From NCBI GenBank assembly GCA_002887195.1, contig PJAB01000827.1, positions 1 through 20,112 of the forward strand: 20,112 bases of DNA, given 5' to 3'. Positions 14,336 through 20,112 of the stretch are shown piece after piece (the first letter of the stretch is position 1; each line of letters starts with the position of its first letter). Source of the DNA: Chrysochromulina parva. Its lineage: Eukaryota; Haptophyta; Prymnesiales; Chrysochromulinaceae. The position numbers and the translations under genes were made by a program. The notes below the pieces were generated by a model that saw only the letters and a list, made by a program, of their open reading frames with translations, was not told where the DNA came from and made no database searches.

Positions 14336-17178
14336 ATGCCGCGCCCTGCGGTGGCGTCGGCTAGGACGCCGTTTGACGACGACGAAGACGTTGCCTTTCC
14401 GCACGAGGACGAGGCAGCGTATACGAGTGCCGAGGTGCTCCCGACCACGGACGAGCTGCTCGAGCTCTCCGGCGAGGACACACTCGACCAGATCCGCGAG
14501 GTGGTGCTGCGCGAGCGCGGCCTGCGCGAGGTGGGCAGCCTGCTGCGGCAGCTGCCGCGGCTCGAGGTGCTCTCGCTCTCGAACAACTGCTTGCACTCGC
14601 TCGTGGGCTGGCCGCCGCTCCCGGAGCTCACCGTGCTCAACCTCAACTTCAACCGGCTGTCGTCGCTCGAGCCGCTCACGGTGTGCACGCGGCTGACGAA
14701 GCTGTACGCCGCGTCGAATCGAGTGGGCGCGATCGGCTCGCTCGCCGCATGCACCGAGCTGCGATGCCTCTCGCTCTTCCGCAACCGCATCAGCTCCCTC
14801 GACGCTGCCGTCAACGCGCTCGCCGCGCTGCCTCATCTGACCGAGCTCGATCTCGGAGCCAACCCGTGCGCCCTCGGCCCGGCGTACCGGCACCGGCTGG
14901 TGGCGGCGCTGCCCGCGCTGAGCAGCCTGGACGGCGACACGCTCACCGAGCTCGACTACGAGATCGCCGTCGGATTCCTCGAAGAGGGGTCGACGGCGGA
15001 CGCCCAACACGGCGCCCACCCCGAGCACGGAGACACCCAACACGGCGCGCGCGGCGAGCAGAGCGGCGGCAGCGGCGGCAGCGACGAACGCTCCCGTGCG
15101 CCCACGCTCCGCGCGGGTGGCGAAGGCGGCAGCGTCGCGAGCAGCAGCAGCGGCAGCCTTGGCGGCGGTCTTACCGGTAGCCGACGAGGCGCCGCAGACG
15201 TTCTCGTCCTTGATGATAGTGGTTACGGAGCGCCGTCGCGGTACGGAGCGCCGTCGCGCGCGCAGCCGCCCTTCGTGCCGGGCGGCGATGGTGGTTTCGA
15301 CAGGGCGCTGGGCGGAGCCCATGGCCGGCGTCTCGATAGCGATGAGGAGGAGGACGACGACGACGATCGCGGACGCGGCGCAGGCGGGCCCATGGACGCG
15401 GTGGCATCGGCGATGGCGGCGGCGGCGGCGGCGGCCGATGCGGCTGAGTGGCAAATGGACGGCGGCGCTGGTGGCGGCCTCGCAGCCGAGGAGGGAGGCA
15501 TGGGAGGCATGGAGGAAAGCTACGCTGCGCAGCGGCCAACCTCAGCGGCCGTCCGCCCCGGCACCGCCTCTCGTCTTCACACCGCCTCTCGTCTTCACAC
15601 CGCCTTCGGCTCACACCCGCCCACCGGCTTACCGGTCAGACCTCACGGAGCGTTGAACGCCTCCGCCCCCCGCCCCGGCACCGCCTCCGCCAGGCCCGGC
15701 ACGGCCACAACGCTCGCCACAACGCGCCTCGAGTCAGCCTACACGCGCTTAGGCACCGCCTCCGGGGCTCGCCCTGGCTCCGCCGCCAACAGCCGCCCTG
15801 GCACCGCCGCCAACGGCCGCCCTGGCACCGCCACAGGCGGCGGAGGCGGCGGCGGCGGCGGCGGCGGCGGGGAGCGTCTGCCGATGGCTTCCGGCTCAGT
15901 GCGCGAGGCGTCTCTCTTCCGAGACCCCTTTTTGAACACCAACCCCATCCTACTCGAGTACCTCTCCCAAGCCGAGATCGAGAAGCATGCGGAGGGGGCC
16001 GGCAGCAGCCGCGGCAGCAGTCGCGGAGGCAGCCGTGGCGGCGACGGGCGCGGCGACGGCCTGAGCGACGGCTACCGAGAGGAGGGAGTAGGCGAGAACG
16101 GCTCGGCCCTCGGGGCCGCCTACGTCCCCAAGGGCGCTTGCCTCTCTCTACCTGATGGCACAGCTGCAGGGGTCATCAGCTTGCGTCGTCCGATGGTCGA
16201 ACGACTCCGACTGACTGCCATCACGATGGAACGAAATCAGGAGGTGAGCCTCGAGAGGCCCTCTGATGACGACTGATGACCTCTGATATTGCCTCCAATC
16301 AACTCTGATGACCTCTGATGACGACTGATGACCTCTGATATGGCCTCCAATCAACTCTGATGACCTCTGATGACCTCTAATTGCCTCTGATATTGCCTCC
16401 AATCAACTCTGATGACCTCTGATGACCTCTAATTGCCTCTGATATTGCCTCCAATCAACTCTGATGACCTCTGATGACCTCTAATTGCCTCTGATTGCCT
16501 CCAAGTGACTCTGATGACCTCTGATGACCTCTAATTGCCTCATGATGGCCTCCCCCATTAGGTGAGCATCGACACCCTCGCCGCCTCGGCGCTCTTCGAC
16601 GGGCAAGAGGCCGAATGCGGCGACGCGGCGACAACTGAACTGCGCCGGCTGCTCATCGCGCTCCAGGTGCGTGCCCCTGATTCCATCTCATTCATTACCA
16701 TCTCATTGCCATCTCATCGCCATCTCATCGCCATCTCATCGCCATCTAATTACGAACGAATGGCTCCTCCTCCCTAATTAGGACGTGACCTCGGAGCGAG
16801 ACCAAGCCCGCAAGGAGCTCGACACGGCGCGCGAGGCGGCGCACGCGCGCGCCGTCGTCCTGAGCGCCTCGGACGCCGACGGTGCGCCCAACACGGCGCT
16901 CGACCCCCTCGGTGCGGCAGAGGAACTCGCGGCGCTTCGGAAGGAGAATGCGGTGAGCTTCTGATGACCTCTGATGACCGCTGATCGCCTCTGATCACCT
17001 CTGATCGCCTCTGATGACCTCTGATGGCCTCCCTCATCAGGAGCTGCGCAAGGAGAACGCGAATATGTTCACGCTCATGGAGGAGAACGACGCGCTGCGC
17101 AATGAGACGCAGACGCTCCGGCTGCGCCTCGAGTGCCTCGAGCAACTCGCGACGAGCATCCAGGAGGACTGCCCATGA
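14336..17178 (+). CDS. SDS22-type leucine-rich repeat, coiled-coil protein (possibly ciliary or centrosomal)
   Basis: Exons 14336-16243, 16562-16666, 16782-16952 and 17041-17178, all phase 0, give 773 aa. About five LRRs lie at 50-180 (LEVLSLSNNCLHSLVGW, LTVLNLNFNRLSSLEPL, LYAASNRVGAIGSL, LRCLSLFRNRISSLD, LTELDLGANPCAL), followed by an LRR cap ending LSSLDGDTLTELD. Next is a long disordered Ser/Gly/Glu region with RPGTA-type repeats and a Gly run at about 500. After that comes a short conserved-looking segment NTNPILLEYLSQAEIEKHA (about 538-556). Exons 2-4 encode helices and a coiled coil (DQARKELDTAREAA, ELRKENANMFTLMEENDAL, LRLRLECLEQL). SDS22-like LRR plus coiled coil is common among axonemal and centrosomal proteins, so such a role is an inference. 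It is divergent from MYB. Confidence 0.85.
15836..15872 (+). repeat. (GGC)n run encoding poly-Gly
   Basis: A GGC/GGA run codes for about twelve glycines directly after the RPGTA repeats of the LRR protein. It is a simple coding microsatellite. Confidence 0.85.
16244..16561 (+). repeat. LRR-gene intron 1: 52-bp higher-order minisatellite
   Basis: The donor GTGAGCCTCGA and the next exon start GTGAGCATCGA are copies of each other. The body repeats a 52-base unit built from TGATGACCTC, TAATTGCCTC and CCTCCAATCAAC. It ends CCCATTAG. The repeat words are on the sense strand, as in the minus-strand genes. Confidence 0.8.
16667..16781 (+). repeat. LRR-gene intron 2
   Basis: Donor GTGCGTGCC, acceptor CCTAATTAG. 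The body repeats TCATCGCCATC and similar words. No copy of a flanking exon was seen. Confidence 0.7.
16953..17040 (+). repeat. LRR-gene intron 3
   Basis: 88 bases from GTGAGCTTC to CTCATCAG, made of TGATGACCTC / TGATCGCCTC words. The exon sequences on its two sides are themselves copies: exon 3 ends with codons for LRKENA and exon 4 begins with ELRKENA. Confidence 0.75.
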
Positions 17179-17549
17179 GCGCCGTGTTGGGCGCACTTCA
17201 GAGCCGCCCATGGGAAAAATCCGAGAGGCTTTATCACTCATCGTCCGTATGGACTCTGAGCACAGCCAGCATTGCCAGGGCATTGAACGTGCCCTCAGGC
17301 GTGCGCGGCGTGTCCGCGTGAGTCGCCTGAGTCGCGCGAGCAAGCAGAGACGCCTGACGGCCCAACGACCGATGCGATGCGATCTCCTGCAAAGGTTCTA
17401 AAATGAATACATTTGCATGCCCGGTCGTGATTTTTGGTTTCGCAGTACCGGGAGGTGGCCCCTCGGCATTGTGACTCAAAACCGTGTCCTCCGAGGCAAC
17501 ATGCTCGATACAACGCGCTGGACCCTCTTCACACGCACGCTCGCATTTT
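17179..17549 (+). other. Intergenic between LRR and PH genes
   Basis: 371 bases with no supported gene. It starts with a copy of the dispersed word gcgccgtgttg at 17179. A patch near 17395-17450 (ttctaaaatgaatacatttgc) is AT-rich and may hold the LRR gene 3' end or the PH gene promoter. Confidence 0.4.
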
Positions 17550-18917
17550 ATGGCACGCCTCGACGCGACGATGGCGACGATCAAGGAGGGAAAGCTGCTC
17601 AAGCGCTCGCCCCAGTCGACGCTCTTCGGCGGAAAGAAGATGCAAGAGCGATTCTTGATCCTTCGTGCCGACGCGCTGCTCTACTATCTGCCGAGCGACG
17701 CCGAGGGCATCGCAGCGGGCCGCAGCGGCGAGGCGTCGTCGCGTTGCAAGGGCATGATCCCGATCGAGGACGTGATCGGTGTGTACCGCGCGTTCGAGCT
17801 GCCCACGGACTCCAAGGACATGCAGAAGATGGCACGCAGCCTCATGCCATCGGAGGCGCCCGCGACCATCTTCATCCCGGTGGCGCAACGCGATAGCGCC
17901 GAGCGCATGAAGGGCAACGTGCGCATCTATGAGTTGCGCGACAGCGATGCGGCCGGCGCCGCCAGCTGGGTCGAAGCGCTCCGTGCTGCGGTCGACTTGC
18001 CGCACAGCGCGGCAGCTTCGGCGCACGAGTCGGCGAGCGCAGCGAAGAGTGCGGTGACCAAGGCACGAAAGGCGCAGGTGGCACTGGAGGCGGCGCAGGC
18101 GGCGGAGGTAGCCAAGGACGCGATCGCTGCCGCCGATGCCGCCAACGTCGAGGCGATCGGTGCCGAGGCGGCCGCCGTCAAGGCAGCCGCCGCACTGCAG
18201 CGCATACCAACCACTATGCAGGATCTGCGCACGGCGGCGGCGGCGGCGGCCAACGAGGCGCGAGAGGGGGCTGCGGAGGCGGCCAGGGCCGCAGACGCTG
18301 CGGCGGACGTTGCCGCCAAGAAGGAGGCGCGCGAGGCCAGGAGGCAACAGAGTGGGGCCTGGCCCGACCCTGAAGCGACGGAGGCGGCGGCCCCGACCGC
18401 TGCTGCTGCCGTCGAGGCCGCCGTCGAGGCCGCCGCGTTCGAGACCGCCGCTGCTGCAATCGCTAGCGCCGTCGCGAGCGCTGCGATCCCCCAGACGCCA
18501 CCGCCGCATCCGGCAGAAAGGGTCTCGTGGTACGCGGATGCCACGAGCCCCGCTGCGACCAGCATGCACGTGCTCACAACGGCGCCCTCCCCACCCCACA
18601 GGTACGCGGATGCAAAGAGTTCCGCTGCGAGCGATGCCCCCCTGCCCGCCACACCCAGCGATGCCCCCCTGCCCGCCACACCCAGCGATGCCATCCTACC
18701 CGCCACACCCAGCAATCCCCCCCTGCCCGCCACACCTAGCAATCCCCCCCTACCCGCCACACCGAGTGGGCGCCTCAAAGCCACAGCGGTGATCAGACTC
18801 GAGAGTTGGCGAGATCGCTCCTCAGCGGTTTCGTCACTCGAGACTGGGCGAGTTGGTGTGAAGCTGAGCTTACGGACCGCCTCAGCTGACGGTGAGGAGG
18901 CGCCGCAGCTCTCGTAG
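17550..18917 (+). CDS. PH-domain protein with Ala-rich helix and LPATPS repeats
   Basis: 455 aa if unspliced. The start is the ATG at 17550 (MARLDATMATIKEG); ATG 17571 is a close alternative. A PH domain spans residues about 12-148: IKEGKLLKRS, the strands ERFLILRADALLYYLP, VRIYELRDS, and the helix with conserved Trp 140 (AASWVEALRAAV). PH domains bind phosphoinositides or proteins at membranes (family knowledge). Residues 150-312 form a very Ala-rich, charged helix, probably a long single helix or coiled coil. The tail has five LPATPS-type nonapeptides (361-406) with TP sites suited to proline-directed kinases. A putative 72-base in-frame intron at 18530-18601 would shorten the protein to 431 aa. 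Confidence 0.8.
   Translation: MARLDATMATIKEGKLLKRSPQSTLFGGKKMQERFLILRADALLYYLPSDAEGIAAGRSGEASSRCKGMIPIEDVIGVYRAFELPTDSKDMQKMARSLMPSEAPATIFIPVAQRDSAERMKGNVRIYELRDSDAAGAASWVEALRAAVDLPHSAAASAHESASAAKSAVTKARKAQVALEAAQAAEVAKDAIAAADAANVEAIGAEAAAVKAAAALQRIPTTMQDLRTAAAAAANEAREGAAEAARAADAAADVAAKKEAREARRQQSGAWPDPEATEAAAPTAAAAVEAAVEAAAFETAAAAIASAVASAAIPQTPPPHPAERVSWYADATSPAATSMHVLTTAPSPPHRYADAKSSAASDAPLPATPSDAPLPATPSDAILPATPSNPPLPATPSNPPLPATPSGRLKATAVIRLESWRDRSSAVSSLETGRVGVKLSLRTASADGEEAPQLS
18530..18601 (+). other. Putative 72-nt in-frame intron in the PH gene
   Basis: It begins GTACGCGGATGCC and ends CTCCCCACCCCACAG, a strong pyrimidine tract, and the following exon again starts GTACGCGGATGC. Its length is divisible by three and it has no stop, so both spliced and unspliced reading work. 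The duplicated start fits the pattern of the other introns in the window. Confidence 0.45.
18630..18767 (+). repeat. 27-bp x 5 coding repeat in the PH protein
   Basis: Units encode (S/N)(D/P/N)xPLPATP-type nonapeptides, for example DAPLPATPS and NPPLPATPS. Copies differ by single bases, so expansion is recent. Confidence 0.8.
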
Positions 18918-19475
18918 TGCACCAGGCACCACACCAGACTACAAAGTACAATGTCGCGGAGGAGCGGTGCCACTGTGTGAACCTTGGTGTGCAGCGGTGA
19001 TTTCCCATTCGAGAGTAGCGTACAGTAGCGCATCTTGCGCCAAACGAAAGGAAAATAGAATGCATGTATGATAGAACGCGGGAAAGGGCGTCGTATTCTT
19101 TGCCCATCTCCCGTCTGTAGGCGAGGTACGTAGACGTCGCACCCGACGTCGTACCGTATCGCCCGACACCCGAAGTCATGACCCGAAGTACACCCGAAGT
19201 CACCCGAAGTCACTACCGACGTAGCACCCGAAGTCACCGACGTACACCCGAAGTCACTACCCGGTGCGGTACGCGGTACACGAGCGTCCTCTACCGTGTA
19301 TCCGGATACACTCCCCTCGACAGTACGCAACGCCAACGGAAAAGTTCGCCTCTACGGACGCGACGATGGGGTTTAGCACACTGCTCACAGCTCACGCCTT
19401 CTCACGTCCACACAGCCATTCCATTTCCACAATTCCAGTGCACCTGTGCAACTCAGTGTACGCACTCACACAGGC
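18918..19475. other. Intergenic between convergent genes, with an acccgaagt repeat cluster
   Basis: 558 bases without a supported gene. At 19167-19258 the word acccgaagt occurs about six times, irregularly spaced and mixed with ccgacgta. The flanking part holds AT-richer sequence (ggaaaatagaatgcatgtatg) that may include the 3' ends of both convergent genes. Confidence 0.5.
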
Positions 19476-19742
19476 TCACGCGTCCGTCTCGGCCTCAAAC
19501 TCGGCATAGAAGTTGGCAACATCTGCCTTCTTCAGCACCAAGCCGATGAAGTCCTCTTCCAGACGTGGTATCACGACAGGGGTGGCGCCCCCTATGCTCC
19601 GAGAGGCTCCCTGGGCCTCGAATGCATGCAAAGCGCCCCCTATGCTCCGAGAGGCTCCCTGGACCTCGAATGCATGCAAAGCGCCCCCTATGCTCCGAGA
19701 GGCTCCCTGGACCTCGAATGCATGCAAGGCGCCCTCAAACAA
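19476..19742 (-). CDS. Terminal exon of an unrecognised gene, with 16-aa repeats
   Basis: The frame is open from about 19742 to the stop at 19476 and has no Met, so an upstream exon must be spliced on. Three 16-residue repeats (ALHAFEVQGASRSIGG) are followed by PVVIPRLEEDFIGLVLKKAD and NFYAEFEAETDA. The last 30 residues look like genuine helical protein. The repeats could partly be intron: each unit contains GGTCCAG, a possible acceptor. It may belong to the same gene as 19958-20112. Family unknown. Confidence 0.4.
   Translation of the reverse strand: MFEGALHAFEVQGASRSIGGALHAFEVQGASRSIGGALHAFEAQGASRSIGGATPVVIPRLEEDFIGLVLKKADVANFYAEFEAETDA
19585..19728 (-). repeat. 48-bp x 3 tandem repeat
   Basis: Units start at 19585, 19633 and 19681 and are nearly identical, differing at one ggg/gga base. 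48 is divisible by three, so a coding frame is kept. Confidence 0.9.
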
Positions 19743-19957
19743 GGTGGTCTGCGGCGCTTATGGTGGCGGCGGTGAGGCTTCGTCCTTAGTTCCAGCGCCG
19801 GGACCCTTGGTAGTAGTTACCCTGGTATCCCACGGGACCGAATGCACGGCAGACGGACCTAATGCAGCCAATGCAGATGACGAGGTGGAGGCGCATGCGC
19901 AGGTCGTGCTCGATACGGCGCGCGAACCAGACGCGTTGCCTTCGCCTCTTGGTTTGC
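19743..19957 (-). other. Stretch between the two right-edge exons
   Basis: 215 bases with no recognised gene. It is either the intergenic space between two tandem minus-strand genes or an intron joining them. Confidence 0.3.
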
Positions 19958-20112
19958 CTAGACGCGTATCGCAGCGGCCATAGCCTCGACTTCCTTGAGC
20001 GCCGCCGCCTTGGCCGCCGCCTTTTGCTTGAGCGTCTCGTCGTTCCAGATGAGGGCCTGCTGGCCAAAGTGGAGGAAGCGTTCCTTGCTGCCGGCGCTCA
20101 CGAACTCGATCG
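19958..20112 (-). CDS. Terminal exon of an unrecognised gene, 5' part outside window
   Basis: The minus-strand frame enters at the right edge (IEFVSAGSKERFLHFGQQAL) and ends at a TAG at 19958 after a Lys/Ala helix (LKQKAAAKAAALKEVEAMAA). I do not recognise it. An intron between this stretch and 19476-19742 is possible, but no good donor is seen near the stop. Confidence 0.45.
   Translation of the reverse strand, partial: IEFVSAGSKERFLHFGQQALIWNDETLKQKAAAKAAALKEVEAMAAAIRV

Noticed and set aside
14297..15454. Long minus-strand open frame opposite the LRR gene
   Set aside because: Arg/Ala-rich shadow of clear LRR coding sequence on the plus strand.
17430..17530. Possible tRNA gene
   Set aside because: No convincing acceptor stem or TTCGA-type T loop.
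17927..19336. 469-codon minus-strand open frame
   Set aside because: It is the antisense of the Ala-rich PH gene; its Ala/Ser composition mirrors GC-rich codons and it shows no domain.

Overview
This is nuclear DNA from a GC-rich protist, most likely a unicellular alga of the haptophyte or chromist type (inference). It has spliced genes with AG|GT junctions, no operons or Shine-Dalgarno sites, and a eukaryotic gene set: diphthamide enzyme, R2R3-MYB, TRPM-type SLOG domain, PH domain and SDS22-type LRR. Exon models were built by hand. Every junction given for the four multi-exon genes keeps a single open frame.

Layout: (1) 1-2616, minus: 5' part of a TRPM-like SLOG protein with seven introns, running off the left edge. 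(2) 2739-5732, minus: DPH7 (diphthine methyl-esterase), 5 exons, 631 aa, with a complete Cache sensor domain inserted before its last WD40 strand. (3) 5956-7284, plus, divergent from DPH7: intronless protein with five TQT/TQM motifs. (4) 7627-9324, plus: secreted or membrane matrixin-like zinc metalloprotease whose catalytic domain is interrupted by two membrane helices and an EF-hand. (5) 9666-11272: a pair of ~180-215 bp inverted repeats flanking a 259-aa minus-strand gene. (6) 11431-14134, minus: R2R3-MYB factor, 5 exons, 677 aa. (7) 14336-17178, plus, divergent from MYB: LRR/coiled-coil protein, 4 exons, 773 aa. (8) 17550-18917, plus: PH-domain protein with Ala-rich helix and LPATPS repeats. 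(9) 19476-20112, minus: 3' exon(s) of one or two unrecognised genes.

The most striking theme is how the introns are built. In most of the 19 introns a piece of the flanking exon, including its AG|GT junction, is duplicated inside the intron. The rest of many introns is minisatellite whose sense strand repeats CTGAT/CTAAT, a branch-point-like word. Together these look like snapshots of introns born by local tandem duplication and then expanded. The second major observation is the DPH7-Cache nested fusion.
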